64,000 nt of DNA from Streptomyces sp. NBC_00390 (GCF_036057275.1 NZ_CP107945.1:6324001-6388000); one strand, 5' to 3'; positions 1 through 8,731 are shown, numbered from the stretch's first letter. Numbers and translations: made by a program. The notes: a model not told the origin generated them from the sequence alone.

Positions 1-38
1 GCGAGCAGAAGTCGTTCACGCTTCGCATGGGTCGACAT
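1..38 (-). CDS. 5' end of a leftward gene, possibly TIGR03085 family (partial)
   Basis: On the minus strand an ATG at 36-38 opens a frame reading MSTHAKRERLLL before the window edge. This N-terminus resembles actinobacterial TIGR03085 / mycothiol-dependent maleylpyruvate isomerase-like proteins, which begin in the same way. Only twelve codons are visible, so the family is a recollection-based guess. The gene would diverge from hisI, with both promoters in the roughly 85 bases between them. Confidence 0.4.
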   Translation of the reverse strand, partial: MSTHAKRERLLL

Positions 39-122
39 GGTCGCCAGCGTACGACCGGCGCGCCCGGTCCGCCCAGTGGACGCACCGCCCGAAGGGCCCG
101 GTCGACACGGCACAATGGCCCC

Positions 123-488
123 ATGACCAGCAGTGTCCCCGCAAGCGCCCTCGATCCCGCCATCGCCGCCCGCCTCAAGCGCAGCGCCGACGGTCTGCTC
201 CCGGCCATCGCGCAGCAGTACGACACCGGCGAGGTGCTGATGCTCGGCTGGATGGACGACGAGGCTCTGCACCGCACCCTGACCACCGGCCGCTGCACGT
301 ACTGGTCCCGCAGCCGCCAGGAGTACTGGGTCAAGGGCGACACCTCCGGCCATGCCCAGCACGTCAAGTCCGTCGCCCTCGACTGCGACGCGGACACCCT
401 GCTCGTGAAGGTCGACCAGATCGGGGCCGCCTGCCACACCGGGGACCGCACCTGCTTCGACGCCGACGTGCTGCCCCTCGGCGAGTAG
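123..488 (+). CDS. hisI: phosphoribosyl-AMP cyclohydrolase
   Basis: Opens the adenine ring of phosphoribosyl-AMP, the third step of histidine biosynthesis; cytosolic zinc/magnesium enzyme (EC 3.5.4.19). The 121-residue product has the usual length of a monofunctional HisI, without a HisE domain. The metal-binding signature DCDADTLLVKVDQ is followed by the zinc cysteines in CHTGDRTCF. The frame stays open upstream to an ATG at 27, but those codons are Arg/Pro/Gly-rich and lie outside the family, so ATG 123 is chosen. trpE starts 11 bases after the stop, so the two are probably co-transcribed; hisI next to trpE is the usual Streptomyces order. Confidence 0.95.
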   Translation: MTSSVPASALDPAIAARLKRSADGLLPAIAQQYDTGEVLMLGWMDDEALHRTLTTGRCTYWSRSRQEYWVKGDTSGHAQHVKSVALDCDADTLLVKVDQIGAACHTGDRTCFDADVLPLGE

Positions 489-499
489 GGTCGGGCGCC

Positions 500-2029
500 A
501 TGGATCTCGAGACCTTCCGCAAGCTGGCAGGGGACCGCCGCGTCATCCCCGTCAGCCGCCGGCTCCTTGCGGACGGCGACACCCCTGTCGGCCTCTACCG
601 CAAGCTCGCCGCCGAACGCCCAGGCACGTTCCTGCTGGAATCGGCGGAGAACGGGCGCTCCTGGTCGCGGTATTCGTTCATCGGCGTCCGCAGCGCCGGC
701 ACGCTCACCGAACGGGACGGCCAGGCACACTGGCTCGGCACCCCGCCCGTCGGCGTCCCGGTCGAAGGCGACCCGCTCGCCGCCCTGCGCGCCACCGTGG
801 AGACCCTGCACACTCCCCCTACGCCTGGCGGCGTGGGCGGTACCCCCACCCACGACCTCGGTGCCGGCATGCCGCCGTTCACCGGAGGCATGGTCGGATA
901 TCTCGGGTACGACATCGTGCGGCGGCTGGAGAAGATCGGCCCCGGCGAGCGGGACGACCTGAAGCTTCCCGAGCTGACCATGCTGCTCACCTCGGACCTC
1001 GCGGTTCTCGACCACTGGGACGGCACCGTCCTGCTGATCGCCAACGCCATCAACCACAACGACCGCGACACCGGCGTCGACGAGGCGCACGCGGACGCCG
1101 TGGCCCGCCTCGACGCCATGGAGGCGGACCTCGCCCGGCCACTGGCCTCAGCCCCCGCCGCGCTGCCGCCCTCCGAACTTCCCGAGTTCTCCGCGCTGTG
1201 GGGCGGCAAGGACTACCAGGAGGCCGTCGAGGACATCAAGGAGCGCATCCGGGCCGGCGAGGCCTTCCAGGTCGTGCCGTCCCAGAGGTTCGAGACCCCG
1301 TGCACGGCGAGCGCCCTGGACGTCTACCGGGTGCTGCGGGCCACCAACCCGAGCCCGTACATGTACCTCTTCCGCTTCGACGGCTTCGACGTCGTCGGCT
1401 CCAGCCCCGAGGCGCTGGTCAAGGTCGAGGACGGGCACGCCATGGTCCACCCCATCGCCGGGACCCGGCCGCGCGGAGCCACACCGCAGGAGGACCAGAC
1501 GCTCGCCGAGGAACTGCTCGCCGACCCGAAGGAGCGCGCCGAGCATCTGATGCTCGTCGACCTCGGCCGCAACGACCTGGGCCGCGTCTGCGCGCCGGGC
1601 AGCGTCGAGGTCGTCGACTTCATGTCCATCGAGCGGTACTCGCACGTCATGCACATCGTCTCGACCGTGACCGGCAAGGTCGCCGACGGCCGCACAGCCT
1701 TCGACGTCCTCACCGCCTGTTTCCCGGCCGGCACCCTGTCCGGCGCGCCCAAGCCCCGCGCGATGCAGATCATCGACGAGCTCGAACCCTCGCGCCGTGG
1801 TCTGTACGGCGGCTGCGTCGGCTATCTCGACTTCGCCGGCGACTCGGACACCGCCATCGCCATCCGCACCGCGCTGCTGCGCGACGGCACGGCCTATGTG
1901 CAGGCCGGAGCGGGCGTGGTGGCCGACTCCGACCCGGTCGGCGAGGACAACGAGTGCCGCAACAAGGCGGCCGCGGTGCTGCGCGCCGTCCACACGGCCA
2001 ACCGCCTGAACTCTCACGCGGACCGGTAG
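500..2029 (+). CDS. trpE: anthranilate synthase component I
   Basis: Converts chorismate plus ammonia (supplied by a TrpG glutaminase, not in this window) to anthranilate, the first committed step to tryptophan. The 509-residue length is normal for TrpE. The N-terminal LLES motif (residues 45-48), part of the tryptophan feedback pocket, is present. The chorismate-binding domain shows NPSPYMYL, IAGTRPRG, DLGRNDLGRV, the GAPKPRAMQIIDELE motif and GLYGGCVGYLDF. No TrpG domain is fused, unlike the TrpEG fusions of some Streptomyces secondary-metabolite clusters, so this is the primary-metabolism enzyme. A membrane-protein gene follows after 14 bases. Confidence 0.97.
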   Translation: MDLETFRKLAGDRRVIPVSRRLLADGDTPVGLYRKLAAERPGTFLLESAENGRSWSRYSFIGVRSAGTLTERDGQAHWLGTPPVGVPVEGDPLAALRATVETLHTPPTPGGVGGTPTHDLGAGMPPFTGGMVGYLGYDIVRRLEKIGPGERDDLKLPELTMLLTSDLAVLDHWDGTVLLIANAINHNDRDTGVDEAHADAVARLDAMEADLARPLASAPAALPPSELPEFSALWGGKDYQEAVEDIKERIRAGEAFQVVPSQRFETPCTASALDVYRVLRATNPSPYMYLFRFDGFDVVGSSPEALVKVEDGHAMVHPIAGTRPRGATPQEDQTLAEELLADPKERAEHLMLVDLGRNDLGRVCAPGSVEVVDFMSIERYSHVMHIVSTVTGKVADGRTAFDVLTACFPAGTLSGAPKPRAMQIIDELEPSRRGLYGGCVGYLDFAGDSDTAIAIRTALLRDGTAYVQAGAGVVADSDPVGEDNECRNKAAAVLRAVHTANRLNSHADR

Positions 2030-2043
2030 GGGATAGTGGACGC

Positions 2044-2682
2044 GTGACTGCTGTACCCGTACCCCAGCCCCGTCCCGCGGCCGCCTCCACCGCCGACGGC
2101 AGCCGCCGTAGTCTGGCCGCTGCCCTGCTCCTCGGGGGTGCCGGTGCGACCGTCGTCCTGCTCGCCGCCGGCCGGATCTGGGCCGAGGGCACGGCAGCCG
2201 TCGGCGGCGGAAAGGTGCCGCTCGATGCCGACGGCGGCGATGTCACCGGAGTCCCCACGGCACTGGCGATCGTCGGTCTCGCTTCCCTCGTCGCCGTGTT
2301 CGCGGTCCGCAGCGGCGGCCGGCTGCTCGTCTCCGCCCTGCTCGCCGTGAGCGGCGCGGGCGCGGCCGTCGCGGCCGTGCTCGGCGCGTCCGACAGCGAA
2401 GCGCTCGACGAGAAGGCGGCCAGGACCACCGGCGACGCGGCCGCGGCCATCGATGGGCTCACCCATACGGCCTGGCCGTACGTGACGGCCGCCGGCGGAC
2501 TGCTGATCCTGCTCGCGGGCCTGCTCGCGCTGCGGTACGGCAAGCAGTGGCCCGCCATGTCCGGCCGCTACGAGCGCGACGGCAGCCCGCGGCCCCGCAA
2601 GGTCCGGGCCGTCGACCCCGACCGGCCCGAGGACCTCTGGAGGGCTCTCGACCACGGTGAGGATCCGACGCGCGAAGGATGA
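2044..2682 (+). CDS. Trp-biosynthesis-associated membrane protein (TIGR02234 type)
   Basis: A 212-residue protein beginning at GTG 2044, 14 bases after the trpE stop. It has an N-terminal hydrophobic helix (about residues 22-42), then segments around residues 75-90, 95-115 and 150-170, and ends in a charged tail (KVRAVDPDRPEDLW). That gives about four membrane helices, the layout of the actinobacterial Trp_oprn_chp family found next to trpE or trpC. The molecular function of this family is unknown. The same frame is open far upstream inside trpE, but those codons are a shadow; only the GTG 2044 start gives a plausible protein. Confidence 0.85.
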   Translation: MTAVPVPQPRPAAASTADGSRRSLAAALLLGGAGATVVLLAAGRIWAEGTAAVGGGKVPLDADGGDVTGVPTALAIVGLASLVAVFAVRSGGRLLVSALLAVSGAGAAVAAVLGASDSEALDEKAARTTGDAAAAIDGLTHTAWPYVTAAGGLLILLAGLLALRYGKQWPAMSGRYERDGSPRPRKVRAVDPDRPEDLWRALDHGEDPTREG

Positions 2683-2796
2683 CCCCCGGATCATGCCGTC
2701 GTTGCCGTACGGGACAATGATGGGCGAGCGACCGGCTCAGCACAGCGCACCAGCTCACGACAGAGCACCAGAGCACCAGATACGAGGAGCATTCAC

Positions 2797-3054
2797 ATGG
2801 CGGGCAGCAGCCACGGACACACCCCGGCCGCCTGGACCGGTTCCATCATCACCCTCATCGGCTTCTGCGTGGCAGGCGTCTTCATGGTGGCGGACAGCCC
2901 GCTCGGCTTCTGGGCCGGTATGGCCGTCATCCTCCTCGGCGGTGTCGTCGGTGGCGCGATGAAGATGGCCGGCCTCGGTACGCCGAAGGAGCCGGACTCC
3001 GTGGTCCAGGCCCGCGACCGCGCCGCCGGTGCCGAGGCCCGCAGCGCGGCCTGA
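2797..3054 (+). CDS. HGxxPAAWTG-motif small membrane protein
   Basis: An 85-residue protein with the motif HGHTPAAWTG near its N-terminus, then two hydrophobic helices (about residues 13-32 and 36-55) and a short charged tail. HGxxPAAWTG proteins are small actinobacterial inner-membrane proteins of unknown role that sit inside the trp region in Streptomyces. A good ribosome-binding site (GAGGAG) precedes ATG 2797. A strong hairpin follows the stop, so the transcript probably ends there. Confidence 0.85.
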   Translation: MAGSSHGHTPAAWTGSIITLIGFCVAGVFMVADSPLGFWAGMAVILLGGVVGGAMKMAGLGTPKEPDSVVQARDRAAGAEARSAA

Positions 3055-3079
3055 CCCTGCCGCGCAGGCTTGTTCATCG

Positions 3080-3108
3080 GGCGCAGCCCGGCGCTGCCGG
3101 GCTGCGCC
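3080..3108 (+). terminator. hairpin terminator
   Basis: A 13-bp perfect stem (3080-3092 with 3096-3108) and 3-base loop lies 25 bases after the HGxxPAAWTG stop and just before the DUF2752 gene. There is no clear T-run, as is common for Streptomyces terminators. Confidence 0.75.
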
Positions 3109-3136
3109 TTCGTGTGCCGACGGAGAGAATCACGGG

Positions 3137-3856
3137 GTGGACGCCATGCCTTTCCCCACCGACCGGGACCCTGGGCCCGTGGGCTCGACACCGGGCGCTG
3201 AGCCCGCGCACGAGCCTGGGCCTGCGTCCGCGCCCGAGCACGCTCCCTTGGCCGGGCACGAGCCCGCGCCCGTGCACGAGCGCGGAACGGCGCATGGTTC
3301 CGGCGGTCCCGACCACGGGGCGGTACCGGCCTGCGGGCCCGTTCCTGCCGGTGAGCCCCCGTCGCAGGCGCACGTGCCCGGAGAGCACCACCCCGGCTCG
3401 GCGGGCGGTCCGGCGTGGGGGGTGCCCCGCCCGGCAGGAGGACCCGGAGCGCGACACGTTCCGCTCGCGCGTCGCGTGGCCATGCCCGTGGGCGCCATCG
3501 TCTCGGTCGCCGCGGCCTTCGCGTACGTCGGCACCGTCGACCCCAATGAACCCGGGCACTATCCGGTCTGCCCGCTGGTGCGGTTCACCGGGATCTACTG
3601 CCCCGGCTGCGGCGGACTGCGCAGTGCCCACGCGTTCATCAACGGGGACCTGGCCACCGCCCTCGGGGCCAATGCCGTCGCCGTCGCCGGCTACGTGATC
3701 TTCGCCGTGGTGTGGGCGATGTGGCTGATTCGCGCCGTACAGGCCAGGCCCCTGCGGATCTCGCTCCCGCGCGCCTGGTGGTGGTCCGTCGGCGGCGTCG
3801 TCCTGATCTTCAGCGTGGTGCGGAACCTGCCGTTCGGTGCGGGACTCGCGCCGTGA
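3137..3856 (+). CDS. DUF2752 membrane protein with long disordered N-terminus
   Basis: The C-terminal part is a DUF2752 domain: the signature CPLVRFTGIYCPGCGGLRSAH lies between hydrophobic helices, and two more helices follow. The paired cysteines (C..GIYCPGCGG) are the hallmark of this family, whose function is unknown. The first roughly 110 residues are low-complexity and rich in Pro, His, Glu, Ala and Gly, with imperfect repeats such as HEPAP, so they are probably disordered. GTG 3137 is chosen because GGAGAG lies about 10 bases upstream; ATG 3146 is the alternative. Downstream is a small hairpin and then trpC. Confidence 0.8.
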   Translation: MDAMPFPTDRDPGPVGSTPGAEPAHEPGPASAPEHAPLAGHEPAPVHERGTAHGSGGPDHGAVPACGPVPAGEPPSQAHVPGEHHPGSAGGPAWGVPRPAGGPGARHVPLARRVAMPVGAIVSVAAAFAYVGTVDPNEPGHYPVCPLVRFTGIYCPGCGGLRSAHAFINGDLATALGANAVAVAGYVIFAVVWAMWLIRAVQARPLRISLPRAWWWSVGGVVLIFSVVRNLPFGAGLAP

Positions 3857-3971
3857 AGTCCCAGCCTGTGGGACGGACGACGGCCTGATGCGAGCCCGGC
3901 GCCCTCCTGCGGATACCATCGACATGGCTGATCCTGAACCATCATCACCGTCCCGGAAGGGGGCCGCTCGC

Positions 3972-4781
3972 GTGAGTGTGCTCGACGAGATCATCGAAGG
4001 TGTGCGCGCCGACCTGGCTGAGCGGCAGGCGCGTGTCAGCCTCGACGAGCTCAAGGAGCGCGCCGCCAGGGCTCCCGCGGCCAAGGACGGCGTCGCCGCA
4101 CTGCGCGGCGAGGGCGTACAGGTGATCTGCGAGGTCAAGCGCTCCAGCCCCTCCAAGGGCGCCCTCGCAGCGATCGCCGACCCGGCCGGTCTTGCCGCGG
4201 ACTACGAGGCGGGCGGCGCGGCCGTCATCTCCGTGCTCACCGAAGAGCGCCGCTTCGGCGGATCGCTCGCCGACCTGGAGGCCGTCCGGGCCCGGGTCGA
4301 CGTCCCGGTGCTGCGCAAGGACTTCATCGTGACCGCGTACCAGCTGTGGGAGGCCCGTGCGTACGGCGCCGACCTCGTGCTGCTGATCGTGGCCGCACTG
4401 GAGCAGGAGGCTCTGGTCTCCCTGATCGAGCGGGCCGAGTCCATCGGGCTGACCCCGCTCGTCGAGGTTCACGACGAGGACGAGGTCGAACGGGCCGTCG
4501 AGGCCGGGGCGAAGATCATCGGCGTCAACGCCCGGGACCTCAGGACGCTCAAGGTCGACCGGTCCACCTTCGACCGGGTCGCCCCCGAGATCCCGGCCCA
4601 TATCGTCAAGATCGCCGAGTCGGGTGTGCGGGGTCCGCACGACCTGATCGCCTACGCCAACTCGGGGGCCGACGCCGTACTCGTCGGTGAGTCCCTGGTC
4701 ACCGGCCGTGACCCCAAGTCGGCGGTCGCCGACCTGGTTGCCGCGGGCGCCCACCCGGCGCTGCGGCACGGGAGGGACTGA
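3972..4781 (+). CDS. trpC: indole-3-glycerol phosphate synthase
   Basis: Closes the indole ring of carboxyphenylamino-deoxyribulose phosphate in tryptophan biosynthesis (EC 4.1.1.48). The 269-residue TIM barrel has normal length. Visible motifs are CEVKRSSPSKG (residues 53-63, catalytic Lys), VLRKDFIV, GINARDL-type VNARDL and the phosphate-binding AESGVRGPHD. GTG 3972 is chosen because a strong Shine-Dalgarno (GGAAGGGGG, 3956-3964) precedes it; the open frame back to 3837 is non-homologous. trpM starts 8 bases after the stop. Confidence 0.96.
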   Translation: MSVLDEIIEGVRADLAERQARVSLDELKERAARAPAAKDGVAALRGEGVQVICEVKRSSPSKGALAAIADPAGLAADYEAGGAAVISVLTEERRFGGSLADLEAVRARVDVPVLRKDFIVTAYQLWEARAYGADLVLLIVAALEQEALVSLIERAESIGLTPLVEVHDEDEVERAVEAGAKIIGVNARDLRTLKVDRSTFDRVAPEIPAHIVKIAESGVRGPHDLIAYANSGADAVLVGESLVTGRDPKSAVADLVAAGAHPALRHGRD

Positions 4782-4789
4782 CCCCCGCG

Positions 4790-5038
4790 ATGACTGCCGC
4801 CCGCGTCGCCCCCGCCCGGACCCGGACGAGCCCCGGCTCGGCCGGTTCCGCGGTCTGCGCGCGGCCGGACGCGTCGCGTGACCCCTACGCGCGTTTCGCC
4901 CGCGGATGCCGCCCGCGCGGCTGCCGGGCACCGGCACGGCGCGTGCACGGGCGGCGGGTCCGTTACGTGATCGGGGACGAGCCGGGCCAGGTCAACGGAA
5001 TGCGATGGCGCGGCGCGCCCGCGCGCGCCGGCCGCTAG
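4790..5038 (+). CDS. trpM: TrpM-like small regulatory protein of the trp locus
   Basis: An 82-residue, very Arg-rich protein between trpC and trpB, the position of trpM in Streptomyces. The C-terminal half (GCRPRGCRAPARRV, then VRYVIGDEPGQVNGMRW) is what I recognise as the conserved TrpM core. In S. coelicolor TrpM was reported to modulate growth, development and tryptophan supply; its mechanism is not settled. The N-terminal 35 residues look unconserved and slightly longer than I remember, so a later start is possible. The gene abuts trpC and is followed by an unusual 0.6-kb gap before trpB. Confidence 0.75.
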   Translation: MTAARVAPARTRTSPGSAGSAVCARPDASRDPYARFARGCRPRGCRAPARRVHGRRVRYVIGDEPGQVNGMRWRGAPARAGR

Positions 5039-5149
5039 GGGTTCTCCCCCACCCGGCCTTTCGTCACCAAGGTCCCCTGCGCCCTGGCGGGCGTGGGGGA
5101 CGCCCTCCGCACCCCTGCAACCGACCTCCCCCGGACCTACGTCCAGGGG

Positions 5150-5460
5150 AGGCCCCCAGGGGCCGGGTCCGGCTTCCGCCCGGATCCCGCGTCCCGGTCG
5201 TCGGCGGTCCAGGTCTCCGGTCTCTGCCCGGGAATCCTGTGTCTCGTCCGCGACCGGGTCCGGTTTCCTGGCTTCGCCCGCGACCTCACGCCCCGGTCCT
5301 CGACGGGGCCGGGTTTCCGGGCCCTGCCCGGAAGCGTGTGCCTGTCGCAGGCGGGGCCGAGGCCGGACTCTGCCCGGGACCGCCCTGCAGGGTGCCGACG
5401 ACGGCGGATTCCGGGGCTCTCCCCCGGAAACCGCCTCGAACGCCCGCACGCCTGATTCGG
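5150..5460. repeat. degenerate ~45-52-bp tandem repeats in the trpM-trpB gap
   Basis: The 635-base gap between trpM and trpB holds no convincing gene. From about 5150 to 5460 roughly six imperfect units can be lined up, each with a core like GGTCCGG-TTCC, then CTGCCCGGGA, then GTC/CGACC. The repeat shows in translation of both strands: on the minus strand, blocks KPGPVEDRGVRS, KPGNRTRSRTRH and RPETWTADDRDAGS recur every 16-17 codons. Units are diverged, so this is an old minisatellite or a structured RNA leader rather than a recent expansion. The remaining 5460-5673 holds only the trpB leader. Confidence 0.6.
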
Positions 5461-5673
5461 CCGCTCCGGTCGTCGTCCTCCCGGGCACGATCTCCGCCCC
5501 CCAGGCGGGAGATCCTGCCCGTCCGGCGAGCGACCTGGCAGACGGCCGTGGGCCGTACGGGGGCCTGGGGGCCTGCCCTTCAGAGGGAGCACCTTGCCGA
5601 CGGCGCCGCGCGCATACCGTGTCAACCACACCAGACTTCTGGGGCCCCGCCCCCGACAAGGAGCACTGTCGCC

Positions 5674-6966
5674 ATGTCCAGCGACTACTTCATCCCTGAC
5701 CCGGAGGGTCAGGTTCCCGGCCCGGAGGGCTACTTCGGCGCCTTCGGCGGCAAGTTCATCCCCGAGGCGCTCGTCGCCGCGGTCGACGAGGTCGCCGTCG
5801 AGTACGACAAGGCCAAGGCCGACCCGGCCTTCGTCGCCGAGCTCAACGACCTGATGGTCAACTACACGGGCCGCCCCAGCGCGCTCACCGAGGTGCCCCG
5901 GTTCGCCGAGCACGCGGGCGGCGCCCGGGTCTTCCTCAAGCGGGAGGACCTCAACCACACCGGCTCGCACAAGATCAACAACGTGCTCGGCCAGGCCCTG
6001 CTCACCAGGCGGATGGGCAAGACCCGGGTCATCGCCGAGACCGGCGCCGGACAGCACGGCGTCGCCACCGCGACCGCATGCGCCCTGTTCGGTCTCGAGT
6101 GCACGATCTACATGGGCGAGATCGACACCCAGCGCCAGGCACTGAACGTGGCCCGTATGCGCATGCTCGGCGCCGAGGTCGTCGCGGTGAAGTCCGGCAG
6201 CCGCACCCTCAAGGACGCCATCAACGAGGCGTTCCGCGACTGGGTGGCCAATGTGGACCGCACCCACTACCTCTTCGGTACGGTCGCGGGCCCCCACCCC
6301 TTCCCCGCCATGGTGCGCGACTTCCACCGCGTCATCGGCGTGGAGACCAGGCGCCAGATCCTCGAGCGCGCGGGCCGCCTCCCCGACGCCGCCATCGCCT
6401 GCGTGGGCGGCGGATCGAACGCGATCGGCCTGTTCCACGCCTTCATCCCGGACACCGGCGTCCGTCTGATCGGCTGCGAACCCGCGGGCCACGGCGTGGA
6501 GACCGGGGAGCACGCGGCCACGCTGACCGCGGGCGAGCCCGGCATCCTGCACGGCTCGCGCTCCTACGTCCTCCAGGACGAGGAAGGCCAGATCACCGAG
6601 CCGTACTCGATCTCGGCCGGTCTCGACTACCCCGGTATCGGCCCCGAGCACTCGTACCTCAAGGACATCGGCCGCGGGGAGTACCGCGCGGTCACCGACG
6701 ACGAGGCCATGCAGGCGCTGCGGCTGCTGTCGCGCACCGAGGGCATCATCCCGGCCATCGAGTCCGCGCACGCCCTGGCCGGTGCGCTCGAGGTGGGCCG
6801 GGAGCTGGGCAAGGAGGGACTGATCGTGGTCAATCTGTCCGGCCGCGGCGACAAGGACATGGACACGGCCGCCCGCTACTTCGGGCTGTACCACACCGAC
6901 GCCCAGGTCGAGGCCGACGCCTCCGCCGAGAACGGCGCCGCCGAGATCCAGGGGGATGCGAAGTGA
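5674..6966 (+). CDS. trpB: tryptophan synthase beta chain
   Basis: PLP enzyme that condenses indole, channelled from TrpA, with serine to give tryptophan (EC 4.2.1.20). The 430-residue length is normal. It begins with the family-typical GYFGAFGGKFIPE; the PLP lysine is Lys100 in NHTGSHKINNVLGQ, and the phosphate-binding GGGSNAIG is present. ATG 5674 is chosen because family homology begins there; the open frame back to 4906 runs through trpM and the repeats and is not real. The stop overlaps the trpA GTG start (GTGA), so the two are translationally coupled. Confidence 0.97.
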   Translation: MSSDYFIPDPEGQVPGPEGYFGAFGGKFIPEALVAAVDEVAVEYDKAKADPAFVAELNDLMVNYTGRPSALTEVPRFAEHAGGARVFLKREDLNHTGSHKINNVLGQALLTRRMGKTRVIAETGAGQHGVATATACALFGLECTIYMGEIDTQRQALNVARMRMLGAEVVAVKSGSRTLKDAINEAFRDWVANVDRTHYLFGTVAGPHPFPAMVRDFHRVIGVETRRQILERAGRLPDAAIACVGGGSNAIGLFHAFIPDTGVRLIGCEPAGHGVETGEHAATLTAGEPGILHGSRSYVLQDEEGQITEPYSISAGLDYPGIGPEHSYLKDIGRGEYRAVTDDEAMQALRLLSRTEGIIPAIESAHALAGALEVGRELGKEGLIVVNLSGRGDKDMDTAARYFGLYHTDAQVEADASAENGAAEIQGDAK

Positions 6967-7778
6967 GCGGGAACATCAAGCTGCTGAGCGACACCCTCGC
7001 CGCGGCGAAGAGGGAGAACCGGGCCGCGCTCATCGCCTACCTCCCGGCCGGCTTCCCGACCGTGGACGGAGGGATCGAGGCGGTCAAGGCGGTCCTGGAC
7101 GGGGGCGCCGACATCGTGGAGGTCGGGCTGCCGCACAGCGACCCGGTCCTCGACGGCCCCGTCATCCAGACGGCGGACGACATCGCCCTGCGCGGCGGCG
7201 TCAAGATCGCCGATGTGCTGCGCACCGTCCGCGAGGCGCACGCCGCGACCGGCAGGCCCGTCCTGGTGATGACGTACTGGAACCCGGTCGACCGGTACGG
7301 CGTCGAGCGCTTCACCGCCGAGCTGGCAGAGGCCGGCGGCGCGGGCTGCATCCTGCCGGATCTGCCGGTCGAGGAGGCCGGGCAGTGGCGGGAGCACGCC
7401 GAGAAGCACGGTCTCGCCACCGTTTTCGTCGTCGCCCCGAGCAGCAAGGACGCCCGGCTGGCCAAGATCACGGCGGCCGGCTCCGGATTCGTCTACGCCG
7501 CGTCCCTGATGGGCGTCACCGGCACCCGTGAGTCGGTCGGCGAGCAGGCCCAGGACCTGGTACGGCGTACCCGCGCCACCACCGAACTTCCGGTCTGCGT
7601 GGGTCTCGGCGTGTCCAACGCGGCGCAGGCCGCCGAGGTCGCGGCCTTCGCGGACGGGGTGATCGTCGGATCCGCGTTCGTCAAGCGGATCCTCGACGCA
7701 CCGGACGAGAGCGCCGGTCTCAAGGCCGTACGGGAACTGGCGGGCGATCTCGCCCGGGGCGTGCGCCGCTCCTCGTAG
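6963..7778 (+). CDS. trpA: tryptophan synthase alpha chain
   Basis: Splits indole-3-glycerol phosphate to indole and glyceraldehyde-3-phosphate and passes indole to TrpB. The 271-residue TIM barrel shows AYLPAGFPT near the N-terminus and the catalytic Glu/Asp region VEVGLPHSDPVLDGP; the usual PFSDP is PHSDP here. The phosphate-binding GSAF near the end is present. Start GTG 6963 overlaps the trpB stop by four bases. A very strong hairpin follows at 7826-7856. Confidence 0.96.
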   Translation: MSGNIKLLSDTLAAAKRENRAALIAYLPAGFPTVDGGIEAVKAVLDGGADIVEVGLPHSDPVLDGPVIQTADDIALRGGVKIADVLRTVREAHAATGRPVLVMTYWNPVDRYGVERFTAELAEAGGAGCILPDLPVEEAGQWREHAEKHGLATVFVVAPSSKDARLAKITAAGSGFVYAASLMGVTGTRESVGEQAQDLVRRTRATTELPVCVGLGVSNAAQAAEVAAFADGVIVGSAFVKRILDAPDESAGLKAVRELAGDLARGVRRSS

Positions 7779-7825
7779 CGCGCGCCCGTTGCAGGTCGGC
7801 CGTAGCCCGTACGGGTGGAAAGGCG

Positions 7826-7856
7826 ACCGGGGAGGCATGCTGCATGCCTCCCCGGT
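7826..7856 (+). terminator. terminator after trpA
   Basis: A 14-bp perfect stem (7826-7839 with 7843-7856), loop CTG, tail TCGTTT. It closes the trp operon. An ATG at 7844 inside the right arm is in frame with the next gene but is unlikely to be its start for this reason. Confidence 0.9.
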
Positions 7857-7870
7857 TCGTTTGCTGGTGT

Positions 7871-8731
7871 GTGAGTCAGAAACCTGAACGAAATCGGTCC
7901 GCACGCGAGCGGCTCCAGCAGGAACGCGAGATGGACAAGGCGCGCGAGAAGCGCCGCCGGACGCTGATCGTGGCCGGCGCAGTGGTGGGCGTCCTGGGCC
8001 TGGCAGCCGTGGTGGGCCTGATCGCGGCCAATGCCGGAAAGGACTCCGGCGGCGGGTCCGACTCGGGTCCCCTGCTCGCCCCGGCCGGCGTGCAGGGCAA
8101 GGACCAGCTGGCGATCCCGGTCGGCGCGAGCGACGCCCCGTCCACCCTCACCGTGTGGGAGGACTTCCGCTGCCCCGCCTGCGCGGCGTTCGAGAACGCC
8201 GCGCGCGACACCATCCGCGAGCTGGAACAGGCCGGGAAGATCAAGGTCGAGTACCACCTCGCCACGATCATCGACGGGAACATGGGCGGTACCGGCTCGC
8301 TGCGCGCGGCGAACGCGGCAGCGTGCGCCCAGGACGCCGGCAAGTTCCCCGAGTACCACGACGTGCTCTACATGAATCAGCCGCAGGAGACGGTCGACGC
8401 CTTCGCCGACAACGGCAAGCTGATCGAGCTCGCGGGCAAGGTCGAGGGCCTGGACACCCCCGAGTTCCGCAGCTGCGTGAACGAGGGCAGGCACGACGCC
8501 TGGGTGAACAAGTCGAACGCCGCCTTCCAGGACGGCGGCTTCCGCGGTACACCGACCGTGCTGCTCAACGGGGAATCGATCTTCCCCGCGAAGAACGGCG
8601 AGCAGATGTCGGTCCCCAACCTGAAGAAGTGGGTCGACGAGGCGAACCAGGGCAAGAAACCCGGCACCGAACGGCCCAGTCCGGCCCCCGGTGCAGGGGT
8701 GGGCGGCAGCCCGTCCGCCTCGGCCTCCTGA
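7871..8731 (+). CDS. membrane-anchored DsbA/thioredoxin-fold protein
   Basis: A 286-residue protein with a basic cytoplasmic N-terminus, one membrane helix (about residues 32-54) and an extracytoplasmic thioredoxin-like domain. The active-site motif is CPAC (101-104) in EDFRCPACAAFE, and the cis-Pro region GTPTVLLNG follows later. DsbA_2/Thioredoxin_4 proteins of this layout catalyse thiol-disulfide exchange on exported proteins; the redox partner is not visible. The C-terminal tail is rich in Pro, Ser and Gly. GTG 7871 is chosen because the upstream ATG 7844 lies inside the trpA terminator. Confidence 0.85.
   Translation: MSQKPERNRSARERLQQEREMDKAREKRRRTLIVAGAVVGVLGLAAVVGLIAANAGKDSGGGSDSGPLLAPAGVQGKDQLAIPVGASDAPSTLTVWEDFRCPACAAFENAARDTIRELEQAGKIKVEYHLATIIDGNMGGTGSLRAANAAACAQDAGKFPEYHDVLYMNQPQETVDAFADNGKLIELAGKVEGLDTPEFRSCVNEGRHDAWVNKSNAAFQDGGFRGTPTVLLNGESIFPAKNGEQMSVPNLKKWVDEANQGKKPGTERPSPAPGAGVGGSPSASAS

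Noticed and set aside
1198..2043. Upstream extension of the Trp membrane-protein frame (494 codons in total)
   Set aside because: The first 282 codons lie inside trpE in another frame and are Arg/Pro-rich; only the part from GTG 2044 is hydrophobic and family-like.
5093..5455. ORFs in both strands of the trpM-trpB gap
   Set aside because: The translated text is periodic in several frames at once, which is the DNA repeat showing through, not a protein; no start signal stands out.
7844..7870. ATG 7844 as start of the DsbA-like gene
   Set aside because: It lies within the right arm of the trpA terminator and would add MPPRFVCWC, unlike the charged N-terminus of relatives; GTG 7871 is preferred.
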